The position numbers were made by a program, and so were the translations under genes. Source: CAYFJO01 sp964343305 (GTDB lineage Bacteria > Planctomycetota > Planctomycetia > Pirellulales > Pirellulaceae). From it: a DNA stretch of 6,874 nucleotides. The notes under the pieces were generated by a model. It ran no database searches and was not told where the DNA came from. It worked only from the letters and a program-made list of their open reading frames with translations. The DNA lies in the NCBI GenBank assembly GCA_964343305.1, contig CAYFJO010000541.1, forward strand, positions 1-6,874, written 5' to 3'. Shown piece after piece: positions 1 to 5,777 of this stretch (positions are counted from its first letter, which is position 1; every line of letters starts with the position of its first letter).

Positions 1-78
1 CGTCCAACGGACTTTTCACATTGGCTTCGCAATGAGAAAAGTCTTCTCTGTTATCAAGCGGACGCCCAAATTCAACTG

Positions 79-825
79 ATGCCGGTCGAAGTCCAAGGCA
101 CATTGCTCTCGTTCGATCCGGTGTCGATCCGTATCAAAACCACGACGGGCGACATCGTCCAGGCACAGATTGATCCCCGGCGATTAACTCCCGACGGCAT
201 CGCCCTGCAGGGAATTCCCGACCCCGAGGTGATTGTCCAAACCATCGCCAAAACGGATTACATTCGCGCGGGCATGTACGTTCGTTTTGATGCAGACCTG
301 GACGGCAGAAAAAAAGCACATGAGATGCTTAAAGAGATCTCGGTGATCGGCAGAACGCGCGACACGATTTTCGGCTTCTTGGAAGGCCCGGAGATCGAGC
401 CGGCCCCGGAGGACGATGACAAAGGACGCGGCGGAATGAAAATGTATACCGTGGCCGGTCAGGTATTGGATGCCAAACGCGGTACGCTGAATATCGCCGT
501 GCCTGGCGATCGCAACATGGAAAACATTCGAGTCCGCGTGGCGGGCGACGCACTCGTGAAACTTGCCGTTCCCGATCTCAGTCTGGCCAAAGCCGGCGAC
601 AAGGTCGAAGCCAAAGGATTTGCGATTCGGTTGCCACAGTTCTATGGTACGCAGGTGATCATCACACGACCGGATGCCGTGGATGACGAGGACGCGATTG
701 CCAAAGCCAACGTTGCAAAACGTCCGGGACGTCCAGGACCGCTTTTGCCCAATGTCGATGCGAAGCCCGACGCACCGAAAGCAGGCGGCGGAAAGCGTCC
801 TGGCTTGATTTTGAAGATCAACTAA
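79..825 (+). CDS. Hypothetical two-domain beta-rich protein (DUF5666-like repeats)
   Basis: I do not recognise a named family. The 248-residue product has two similar beta-rich units. Unit 1 spans about residues 4-75 (VEVQGTLLSFD..., then YIRAGMYVRFDADLD). Unit 2 spans about residues 123-198 (YTVAGQVLDAKRGTLNIAV, then LAKAGDKVEAKGFAI). Each has a GT/GQ turn, a strand pair, and a late AGMYVRF/AGDKVEA segment, which resembles the DUF5666 OB-like pattern; this is inference. An acidic linker (residues 105-114) separates them, and the tail (about 213-248) is rich in Pro, Gly and Lys. No signal peptide or membrane segment follows the ATG at 79. The start is uncertain: this frame is open back to base 1, so the gene may begin outside the window, although the upstream translation (DFSHWLRNEKSLLCYQ...) does not look like a secretion signal. 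No clear ribosome binding site precedes 79. The stop lies one base from the stop of the convergent methyltransferase gene. Confidence 0.7.
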   Translation: MPVEVQGTLLSFDPVSIRIKTTTGDIVQAQIDPRRLTPDGIALQGIPDPEVIVQTIAKTDYIRAGMYVRFDADLDGRKKAHEMLKEISVIGRTRDTIFGFLEGPEIEPAPEDDDKGRGGMKMYTVAGQVLDAKRGTLNIAVPGDRNMENIRVRVAGDALVKLAVPDLSLAKAGDKVEAKGFAIRLPQFYGTQVIITRPDAVDDEDAIAKANVAKRPGRPGPLLPNVDAKPDAPKAGGGKRPGLILKIN

Positions 826-826
826 T

Positions 827-1624
827 TCATTTTTGGCAAACCACAATCCATCCGTTTGCCCGCAATCGGTCAAGGAACCACGGCCAGCGCAGTGATCGCA
901 TCCGCGTCACATCAATCGGCACGATCTCGCATATCTTTAGGCCACCTTTCTTCAACGCCGTCGTCAATTCCCAGCGCGTAAACACATGCAGGAACATGTT
1001 GGCCACGCCGCGATAGGGAAAATACTTGTCGCCGCGTTCGATGTCGCGACTGAACATGGATTGCACAAGATTCTTGACCAACCACCAAGGGCCACCCGGA
1101 TCGTAAAGGTTGTACCAATAGTTGTGTACATGCAGCACAAATTTGCCGTCGGGTCGCAAAATCCTTTTCACGTGGTGCAGCACCTTCATGCGATTTTCGT
1201 GTTTGCGGACCATTCCCAGAGTGCTGAACAGGCACATCGCGAAATCAACCGACTCATCGTCTACGCAATCCAACTCAACCAGGTTTGCCTGAACGCACTC
1301 GATCGGCAGCCCTTCCTCAGTGGCCTTCGCGCGAACGATGTCCAGCATCCGCTTCGAGAGATCAATCGCCATTCCGCGAAACCCGCGCCGCACCAGCGGC
1401 AACAACGCTCGCCCCGTTCCACATCCGAGGTCCGCGACCAAGCTGCCTTGCTGGGAATCATCCGATTTAAAATGATGCGCCAGAATCTGTTCGTCGAAGT
1501 CGAACAATTTGTTGAGGGCAAAGTAATCGTCGTAGTCGTCGGCCACCACATCGCTGTGAGCATATTGCCACATCCCGCGCGTGACGCCGGGCGGGAGTTG
1601 CCATTCTGGGATCTGCTGCGACAC
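827..1624 (-). CDS. Class I SAM-dependent methyltransferase
   Basis: The product (265 aa from the GTG at 1624) transfers a methyl group from S-adenosylmethionine to an unknown acceptor, probably in the cytoplasm. Motif I is VADLGCGTGRA at residues 63-73, with the glycine loop that binds SAM. The acidic residue ending strand 2 is D88 (MAIDLS). A motif-III-like QANLVELD covers about 112-119, VDFAMCLFSTLGM covers 126-138, and LRPDGKFVLHVHN (156-168) is the usual post-motif strand. The N-terminus contains WQLPPGVTRGMWQYAHSD, which from memory is shared by planctomycete homologues. A longer reading from TTG at 1690 (287 aa) is possible, but a good -10 box lies inside that extension, so I prefer GTG 1624. 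No Shine-Dalgarno sequence is clear for either start. The acceptor cannot be read from sequence; small molecules, lipids or quinones are all possible. The gene is divergent from gap and convergent with the upstream hypothetical gene. Confidence 0.85.
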   Translation of the reverse strand: MSQQIPEWQLPPGVTRGMWQYAHSDVVADDYDDYFALNKLFDFDEQILAHHFKSDDSQQGSLVADLGCGTGRALLPLVRRGFRGMAIDLSKRMLDIVRAKATEEGLPIECVQANLVELDCVDDESVDFAMCLFSTLGMVRKHENRMKVLHHVKRILRPDGKFVLHVHNYWYNLYDPGGPWWLVKNLVQSMFSRDIERGDKYFPYRGVANMFLHVFTRWELTTALKKGGLKICEIVPIDVTRMRSLRWPWFLDRLRANGWIVVCQK

Positions 1625-1641
1625 GGTTGAAACTCGGCCCG

Positions 1642-1670
1642 TTGTGGGTAAAACCTCGCGCCAGTATAAT
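1642..1670 (+). promoter_or_regulatory. Putative sigma70-type promoter reading toward gap
   Basis: TTGTGG (1642-1647) is followed after 17 bases by a perfect TATAAT (1665-1670). Transcription would start near 1677 and give a leader of about 208 nt before gap, containing both palindromic elements of this intergenic region. The -10 shares bases with the minus-strand -10 (1663-1668). The -35 matches the consensus at only three positions. Inferred from consensus match only. Confidence 0.45.
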
Positions 1671-1690
1671 GCCGGGCTTAATGAAAACAA
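1663..1690 (-). promoter_or_regulatory. Putative sigma70-type promoter for the methyltransferase
   Basis: Read on the minus strand, TTGTTT (1690-1685) is followed after 16 bases by TATACT (1668-1663). Transcription would start near 1656, giving a leader of about 30 nt before the GTG at 1624. This placement supports the shorter methyltransferase start. The -10 overlaps the -10 of the plus-strand promoter. Inferred from consensus match only. Confidence 0.5.
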
Positions 1691-1720
1691 TGTAAAGGCG
1701 ATCGGTCAGAAGGAAGATAC

Positions 1721-1778
1721 CGTAGTGGGATTCGCCAGAATTCCCTGAGCACAAGGAATTCTGGCGAATTCCACTACG
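1721..1778. repeat. Palindromic REP-doublet-like element
   Basis: Two 24-base arms (1721-1744 and 1755-1778) are reverse complements except for one position, which would be a G-U pair in RNA, around a 10-base loop (CTGAGCACAA). Each arm can also fold alone: GGGATTC-GCCA-GAATTCC on the left and GGAATTC-TGGC-GAATTCC on the right. GTAG stands at the outer left foot and CTAC at the outer right foot. That is the layout of an inverted pair of REP sequences, as mobilised by TnpA-REP (RAYT) enzymes in other bacteria. I recall similar sequence as dispersed in planctomycete genomes but cannot verify it here. The element sits between the inferred promoter and gap. Confidence 0.75.
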
Positions 1779-1789
1779 TCCGGAGGTTC

Positions 1790-1862
1790 AAAAAGGGGTC
1801 AGGTACCTTTTGCCGGAACGGCCTGAAGGGTGCTTGACACAAAAGGTACCTGACCCCTTTTT
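1790..1862. repeat. Perfect 23-bp inverted repeat directly upstream of the gap ribosome binding site
   Basis: The arms 1790-1812 and 1840-1862 are exact reverse complements (outer end AAAAAGGGGTCAGG, inner end GGTACCTTTTG) around a 27-base loop. The outer ends are an A run on the left and a T run on the right, flanking a GC-rich stem. Such an RNA hairpin could act as a terminator in either direction. It ends 10 bases before the gap AGGAG. From memory, GGGGTCAGGTACC palindromes are dispersed in several bacterial phyla, so it may be a small non-autonomous mobile repeat. No transposase is present. Confidence 0.75.
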
Positions 1863-1872
1863 CACAAAACGA

Positions 1873-1877
1873 AGGAG
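1873..1877 (+). promoter_or_regulatory. Ribosome binding site of gap
   Basis: AGGAG, seven bases before GTG 1885. It fixes the gap start at this GTG rather than at the in-frame TTG at 1810 inside the palindrome. Confidence 0.85.
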
Positions 1878-1884
1878 AGAAATC

Positions 1885-2910
1885 GTGGCAATTCGTGTTG
1901 GAATCAACGGTTTTGGTCGCATTGGGCGACTTACTTTTCGGAATCTCAACAGCCGTAGCGACGAATTCGAAGTCGTGGCCATCAATGACATTACGAACAA
2001 CAAGACGCTGGCAACGCTGCTCAAATACGATAGCATCCACGGCCGTTTCGACGGAACGGTCGACCATGACGAAGACAATCTGATCGTCAATGGTACCAAG
2101 ATTAAAGCTCTCGCCGAACGCAACCCGGCCGAATTGCCGTGGGGCGACTTAAATGTCGACGTGGTAATCGAATGCACCGGCATCTTCACCAACCGCGCGA
2201 CGGATGGCAAAGCGGGTTACGATTCGCATCTCGAAGCGGGTGCCAAAAAAGTTGTTCTCAGTGCACCCGCCAAAGACGGTGCCGATTTGACGGTTGTCCT
2301 CGGTGTAAACGACGATCAACTCAACGGCGATTTAAAGTGCATCTCCAACGCCAGTTGCACGACGAATTGCCTTGCCCCAGTGGCCAAAGTCCTGCACGAA
2401 CACTTTGGCATCGAATCCGGTTTGATGACCACGGTTCACGCATACACGAACGACCAGCGTGTGCATGACATGCCACACGCCGATCTCTATCGTTCGCGTG
2501 GTGCCGCCCAAAACATCATTCCCACATCAACGGGCGCAGCGGAAGCCGTCGGTCTGGTCATCCCTGAACTCAACGGCAAGCTGACAGGCATCGCGATGCG
2601 CGTTCCTGTTGCGACCGGTAGCGTCGTTGACTTGACTGTGAACCTAAGCAAGGAAGTCACGAAAGACGACATCAACAGTGCCGTCAAGGCCGCCGCGGAA
2701 GGACCGTTGAAAGATATTCTGTTCTTTGCCGAAGATCCGCTCGTGTCGTCCGACATCATCGACGATCCGCACAGTTCGATTTTCGCCGCCGACTTTACCC
2801 AAGTGCTTGGCGACAAAGGCAAGCTCGCCAAAGTAGTCAGTTGGTACGACAACGAATGGGGCTACAGTTGCCGAACGGCTGATTTGGTCGCCCGGATCGG
2901 CGCGATGTAA
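1885..2910 (+). CDS. gap: Type I glyceraldehyde-3-phosphate dehydrogenase
   Basis: This cytoplasmic enzyme of glycolysis and gluconeogenesis converts glyceraldehyde 3-phosphate, NAD+ and phosphate to 1,3-bisphosphoglycerate. The product has 341 residues, normal for the family. The Rossmann motif GINGFGRIGR is at residues 6-15. N34-D35 at the end of strand 2 suggests NAD rather than NADP use; this is inferred. The active-site segment SNASCTTNCLAP (154-165) carries the nucleophile C158, and the catalytic His is H185 in TTVHAYTND. NIIPTSTGAAEAVG (210-223) and WYDNEWGYS (320-328) are family signatures. The start is GTG, chosen from the strong AGGAG and from alignment of MAIRVGINGFG with the usual N-terminus. 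The gene stands alone, divergent from the methyltransferase and convergent with fxsA. Its upstream region carries two palindromes that could affect expression. Confidence 0.97.
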   Translation: MAIRVGINGFGRIGRLTFRNLNSRSDEFEVVAINDITNNKTLATLLKYDSIHGRFDGTVDHDEDNLIVNGTKIKALAERNPAELPWGDLNVDVVIECTGIFTNRATDGKAGYDSHLEAGAKKVVLSAPAKDGADLTVVLGVNDDQLNGDLKCISNASCTTNCLAPVAKVLHEHFGIESGLMTTVHAYTNDQRVHDMPHADLYRSRGAAQNIIPTSTGAAEAVGLVIPELNGKLTGIAMRVPVATGSVVDLTVNLSKEVTKDDINSAVKAAAEGPLKDILFFAEDPLVSSDIIDDPHSSIFAADFTQVLGDKGKLAKVVSWYDNEWGYSCRTADLVARIGAM

Positions 2911-2933
2911 TTCGCAATCAAGAGAGCAATTTG

Positions 2934-2975
2934 GAGAAGCCCGGTATCCTCGAGATGTCGGGCTTCTCAGGTTTT
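2934..2975 (+). terminator. Probable gap terminator hairpin
   Basis: A perfect 10-bp stem (GAGAAGCCCG at 2934-2943 with CGGGCTTCTC at 2959-2968) encloses a 15-base loop and is followed after three bases by TTTT. It lies in the 72-base gap between the convergent gap and fxsA stops, so it may also serve fxsA, although the minus-strand side has no clear U run. The short U tract makes it moderate rather than strong. Confidence 0.55.
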
Positions 2976-2982
2976 GGACGAA

Positions 2983-3453
2983 CTATTCCTCTTCACTTGG
3001 CTCTTCCTCCGGCTCGACAACATACGAATCAATCACATCCTCGCGAGGCGCGGGTTCATCAACATTCGAATAAGATGAATAGGATGTGACCGTGAACCTT
3101 TCTACAAACCAATTGGTCAGTCTTTGCTTAAACAGGGATCGAAACAATGGAAGCAACAACAGCAGTCCTACTACGTCGGTAATCAACCCAGGCGTCAGCA
3201 ACAGTGCACCCGCGAAAAAGATCATCACCGCATCCAGCATCGCATCGGCGGGCATTTTTCCCTCGGATAACTCTGCTTGAATCCGGCGATACGTGCTAAG
3301 CCCTTGCAATCGCGCAAGCGTCGCCCCGACCACGCCCGTCACCACAACAACCAGCACGGGAATCCACCAATCCGTCACATCGCCGAGCACCAACAACAAC
3401 GCCAATTCGACGAGCGGCAGTCCGACAAACAGCAGAAACAGTTTTCCAAGCAT
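2983..3453 (-). CDS. fxsA: FxsA family membrane protein
   Basis: The product (156 aa) is a small inner-membrane protein of the FxsA family. In E. coli, excess FxsA relieves exclusion of phage T7 by the F plasmid; the native role is not well defined. Hydrophobic segments lie at about residues 4-23, 30-49 and 73-104. The family motif PGLITDVVGLLLLLP is at 88-102, and the early GLPLVELALL (11-20) is also typical. After the last membrane segment come a basic stretch (RSLFKQR) and an acidic tail ending EPEEEPSEEE. The start is ATG 3453 because the first membrane segment begins there; an ATG 20 codons upstream would add a polar lead unlike the family. No Shine-Dalgarno sequence precedes 3453, but a perfect TATAAT lies six bases before it. 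The gene is divergent from argB with no evident link to it. Confidence 0.9.
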   Translation of the reverse strand: MLGKLFLLFVGLPLVELALLLVLGDVTDWWIPVLVVVVTGVVGATLARLQGLSTYRRIQAELSEGKMPADAMLDAVMIFFAGALLLTPGLITDVVGLLLLLPLFRSLFKQRLTNWFVERFTVTSYSSYSNVDEPAPREDVIDSYVVEPEEEPSEEE

Positions 3454-3459
3454 TGGCCC

Positions 3460-3488
3460 ATTATAGGCCTTACTCGGTGAGTTCCGAA
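3460..3488 (-). promoter_or_regulatory. Putative fxsA promoter, possibly leaderless
   Basis: On the minus strand a perfect TATAAT (3465-3460) is followed by GGGCCA and then the fxsA ATG, so the A of the ATG falls at the expected transcription start. The -35 position, 17 bases upstream, holds TTCGGA (3488-3483), a weak match. It lies within an imperfect palindrome (TTCCGAAG-A-CTCCGGAA, 3482-3498), which could be an operator. Both inferences rest on sequence pattern only. Confidence 0.5.
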
Positions 3489-3524
3489 GACTCCGGAAAT
3501 TCCCGCCCTTCATTCAAGCGCAAG

Positions 3525-3554
3525 TTGACACTAAAACCTACCAGATCCTAAAAT
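3525..3554 (+). promoter_or_regulatory. Strong sigma70-type promoter of the argBDF operon
   Basis: A perfect TTGACA (3525-3530) is followed after 18 bases by TAAAAT (3549-3554). Transcription would start near 3561, giving a leader of about 24 nt before the argB TTG. The leader is too short for a riboswitch or leader-peptide attenuator. No E. coli-like ARG box is visible. Confidence 0.7.
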
Positions 3555-3573
3555 AGCGGGTTTTCCAATTCAC

Positions 3574-3577
3574 GGAG
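3574..3577 (+). promoter_or_regulatory. Ribosome binding site of argB
   Basis: GGAG, seven bases before the TTG at 3585. It supports this rare start codon, and no in-frame ATG or GTG lies between it and the conserved N-helix. Confidence 0.75.
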
Positions 3578-3584
3578 CAGTCTG

Positions 3585-4466
3585 TTGCAAGAAGCGATTA
3601 CCAAGGCCGACACGTTGATCGAGGCGCTCGGTTGGATTCGGCAATTTCGAGACAAGGTCACAGTCATCAAGCTCGGTGGCAGTGTCATGGAAGACGAAAG
3701 TGCGCTGCGGCATATGTTGCTCGACATTGTTTTCATGGAGACGGTTGGCATGCGACCGGTTGTCGTCCACGGTGGCGGCAAACGGATCAGCCGTGCGATG
3801 GACGAGGCGGGAATTGAGCCGCGTTTCATCCATGGCCGCCGCTATACCGATGACGCGACACTCGAAATTGTCGAGAAAGTTCTTGCAACGGAGGTCAACG
3901 AGGATCTAGCCAGGCGATTGGAAGAGGTCGGTGGGCGAGCCATGAATCTGAATTTTCGTTCAACGAACGTGCTGACGGGCGAACGCATCACGCTGACCGA
4001 CGAGGATGGCAGCGAGATCGATCTTGGCCACGTCGGAGAAGTGACCCAGGTCAATCGTGGCGTGATCGAAAAGTTGTGCTACGCGGGCCAGGTGCCGATT
4101 ATTCCATCGATGTGCATGACCGCCGATGGACACAAACTGAATGTCAATGCGGACACTGCCGCGACCGCTGTCGCCCAGGCACTTGGCGCGGAGAAGCTCG
4201 TCTTTCTCAGCGATGTTTCCGGGGTTCTGCGCGACGCAAACGATGCTGATTCACTGATTCATTCGGTCACCGAATCAGAGGCGCGCGAATTGATTAGCAA
4301 CGGTACGGTCGGAGCCGGGATGATCCCCAAGATCGAAGCATGCCTCGACACGCTGAACCGCGGAGTTCGCAAAGTGCACATCGTGGATGGACGCGTGCGA
4401 CATTCGCTGTTGCTGGAAGTCTACACAACCAAAGGGGTTGGAACACAAATCGTCAAAGAACGATGA
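3585..4466 (+). CDS. argB: Acetylglutamate kinase
   Basis: This cytoplasmic enzyme phosphorylates N-acetyl-L-glutamate with ATP, the second step of arginine synthesis. The product has 293 residues. Motifs in order are VIKLGGS (27-33, with K29), VHGGGKRIS (61-69), GRRYTDD (84-90), NVNADTAATAVAQAL (186-200), FLSDVSGVL (207-215) and GMIPKIEAC (245-253). An N-terminal helix (about residues 7-22, ADTLIEALGWIRQF) precedes the kinase core, and HIVDGRVRHSLLLEVYT...GVGTQI (265-289) closes the protein. Both are marks of arginine-inhibited, hexameric kinases such as those of Thermotoga and Pseudomonas and are absent from the short E. coli enzyme, so feedback inhibition by arginine is expected; this is inferred. 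Translation starts at TTG, supported by GGAG at the right spacing. The gene is first in an argB-argD-argF operon, with its own strong promoter in the short gap to fxsA. Confidence 0.96.
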   Translation: MQEAITKADTLIEALGWIRQFRDKVTVIKLGGSVMEDESALRHMLLDIVFMETVGMRPVVVHGGGKRISRAMDEAGIEPRFIHGRRYTDDATLEIVEKVLATEVNEDLARRLEEVGGRAMNLNFRSTNVLTGERITLTDEDGSEIDLGHVGEVTQVNRGVIEKLCYAGQVPIIPSMCMTADGHKLNVNADTAATAVAQALGAEKLVFLSDVSGVLRDANDADSLIHSVTESEARELISNGTVGAGMIPKIEACLDTLNRGVRKVHIVDGRVRHSLLLEVYTTKGVGTQIVKER

Positions 4467-4474
4467 ACCACTTT

Positions 4475-4502
4475 CTTCCGAAGTCTTCTTAGACTTCGGA
4501 AG
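4475..4502. repeat. Arg-operon palindrome, copy A
   Basis: A perfect 12-bp stem (CTTCCGAAGTCT, 4475-4486, with its complement at 4491-4502) has a TCTT loop. It begins eight bases after the argB stop and is followed by TTTGATTT, so as RNA it might cause weak termination or protect the argB 3' end. It contains two CTTC(C/G)GAAG units whose starts are 19 bp apart (4475 and 4494). Confidence 0.8.
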
Positions 4503-4518
4503 TTTGATTTGAGACAAA

Positions 4519-4550
4519 GACTTCCGAAGTTTAAGAAAGCTTTGGAAGTC
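4519..4550. repeat. Arg-operon palindrome, copy B (degenerate)
   Basis: GACTTCCGAAGT (4519-4530) pairs with GCTTTGGAAGTC (4539-4550) around an 8-base loop, with two G-U pairs in RNA. The left unit, CTTCCGAAG at 4521, is intact. The right unit, CTTTGGAAG at 4540, has one change. The unit starts are again 19 bp apart. It lies just upstream of the argD ribosome binding site. Confidence 0.7.
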
Positions 4551-4558
4551 GGCAAGAT

Positions 4559-4563
4559 GAGGA
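4559..4563 (+). promoter_or_regulatory. Ribosome binding site of argD
   Basis: GAGGA, eight bases before ATG 4572. It supports that start over the in-frame ATG at 4557, which would place this sequence inside the coding region. Confidence 0.7.
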
Positions 4564-4571
4564 ATCAAGCC

Positions 4572-5771
4572 ATGACAGTTGACACGTTGAGTTCGGCGGA
4601 TACCGTCGAGTTGTTCAAGAAGTACGTCATTCCCAACTACACGCGCTATCCGATTAATCTGGTCCGCGGCGAAGGATCGTATGTCTGGGATAGCGAAGGA
4701 AACAGATACTTGGATCTGTTCCCCGGCTGGGGTTGCAACCTGTTGGGCCACTGTCCGCCGCCAATTGTCGAAGCCGTTCAAGACCAGGTCGCCACGCTGA
4801 TCCATGTACCCAACTCCTGGCACATGGAGGCCCAAGGCCAATGGGCGCGATTACTCACCGAACGCGCCTTCGGCGGCAAAGCGTTCTTCTGTAACTCAGG
4901 TGCTGAAGCAAACGAAGCTGGTATTAAACTCGCCCGACTCCATACGCCGGCGCAACGATACAAGATCATCACGTTCGAAGGCGGCTTCCACGGCCGCACG
5001 CTGGGTGCGACGACCGCCACCGCTCAGCCAAAATATCACGAAGGTCTCGGCCCGTTGATGGCCGGATTCTGCTACGCTCCGTTCGGCGACCTGGACGCCG
5101 TACAAGACCTGATCGACGACGAAACATGCGCGATCATGGTCGAGCCAATTCAAGGCGAAGGTGGCATTCGCATTCCACCGGACGGTTTTCTCGCGGGACT
5201 TCGCGAGCTTGCCGATCAAAACGAGTTGCTGCTGATTCTTGACGAGGTGCAGGCGGGCTGCGGTCGGACCGGCGAGTGGTTTGCCTATCAGAACTATGGC
5301 GTTACCCCTGACGTGATGACCTTGGCCAAGGCGGTCTGCGGCGGCATTGCGGGTGCGGCGTTGTTGACGACGGACGAAATCGCCCCCAGCTTGCGCCCTG
5401 GAATGCACGCGGCAACCTTTGGTGGAAACCCAATCGCCGCCCGCGCCGGAATCGCCACGATTGAAATGATCGAACAGGAAAACTTGCTGGCGAACGTTCA
5501 AGAGATCAGCGACGTATTCAAACAACGATTTGACACGTTGAAAGAAGAATGTGAATTGGTCACCGAGGTGCGCGTCAAGGGAATGATGATTGCCGCGGAA
5601 CTGTCCGTGGATGGTACTCCGGTGGTGCAAAGTTGTTTGGAACGCCAGCTACTCATCAACTGCACCCAAGGCACGGTCATTCGATTGCTGCCCGCCATGA
5701 ATTTGACCGTGGAACAAGCCGATGAAGGCTGCGACATCCTGGTCGAAGCGATTAAATCGTTGAGTGTATAA
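4572..5771 (+). CDS. argD: Acetylornithine aminotransferase
   Basis: This PLP-dependent class III aminotransferase converts N-acetylglutamate semialdehyde and glutamate to N-acetylornithine and 2-oxoglutarate, the fourth step of arginine synthesis. The product has 399 residues, normal for ArgD. CNSGAEANEAGIKLAR (107-122) binds the PLP phosphate, and GGFHGRT (137-143) follows it. EPIQGEGG is at 191-198. D224 in LILDEVQAGCGRTG contacts the pyridine nitrogen, K253 in TLAKAVCGG forms the Schiff base, and HAATFGGNP (279-287) completes the site. After K253 the loop reads CGGIAGAAL, one residue shorter than the common GGG-PIGA form; it looks like a lineage variant rather than damage. Related enzymes (ornithine or succinylornithine aminotransferase) share these motifs, but the position between argB and argF supports ArgD. 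The gap from argB is 105 bases and carries two palindromes. Confidence 0.95.
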   Translation: MTVDTLSSADTVELFKKYVIPNYTRYPINLVRGEGSYVWDSEGNRYLDLFPGWGCNLLGHCPPPIVEAVQDQVATLIHVPNSWHMEAQGQWARLLTERAFGGKAFFCNSGAEANEAGIKLARLHTPAQRYKIITFEGGFHGRTLGATTATAQPKYHEGLGPLMAGFCYAPFGDLDAVQDLIDDETCAIMVEPIQGEGGIRIPPDGFLAGLRELADQNELLLILDEVQAGCGRTGEWFAYQNYGVTPDVMTLAKAVCGGIAGAALLTTDEIAPSLRPGMHAATFGGNPIAARAGIATIEMIEQENLLANVQEISDVFKQRFDTLKEECELVTEVRVKGMMIAAELSVDGTPVVQSCLERQLLINCTQGTVIRLLPAMNLTVEQADEGCDILVEAIKSLSV

Positions 5772-5777
5772 GAGACC

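Noticed and set aside
986..1630. 214-codon open frame on + opposite the methyltransferase
   Set aside because: It is antisense to a gene with clear methyltransferase motifs; its translation has low complexity, no recognisable domain and no ribosome binding site.
1834..1839. Perfect TTGACA in the loop of the palindrome before gap
   Set aside because: No -10-like hexamer lies 16-18 bases downstream; that position is CCCTTTTTCAC within the palindrome arm and just after it. I do not call a promoter here.
1810..1884. N-terminal extension of gap from TTG 1810
   Set aside because: It would translate through the palindrome and adds 25 residues not found in the family. GTG 1885 has AGGAG at ideal spacing and gives the canonical N-terminus.
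3454..3513. Longer fxsA start at ATG 3513
   Set aside because: It adds 20 polar residues before the first membrane segment and would place the TATAAT box inside the coding region.
4475..4550. CRISPR-like or ARG-box interpretation of the arg-operon repeats
   Set aside because: There are too few copies and the units are palindromes, not repeats with unique spacers of constant long length. The sequence does not resemble the AT-rich E. coli ARG box.
4509..4571. Earlier in-frame start for argD
   Set aside because: The added residues are encoded by the palindromic repeat, while ATG 4572 has GAGGA at eight bases and gives the usual ArgD N-terminus.
4896..5630. 244-codon open frame on - opposite argD
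   Set aside because: It is a shadow of argD codon bias. argD motifs are intact through the whole stretch, and the antisense translation shows no domain.
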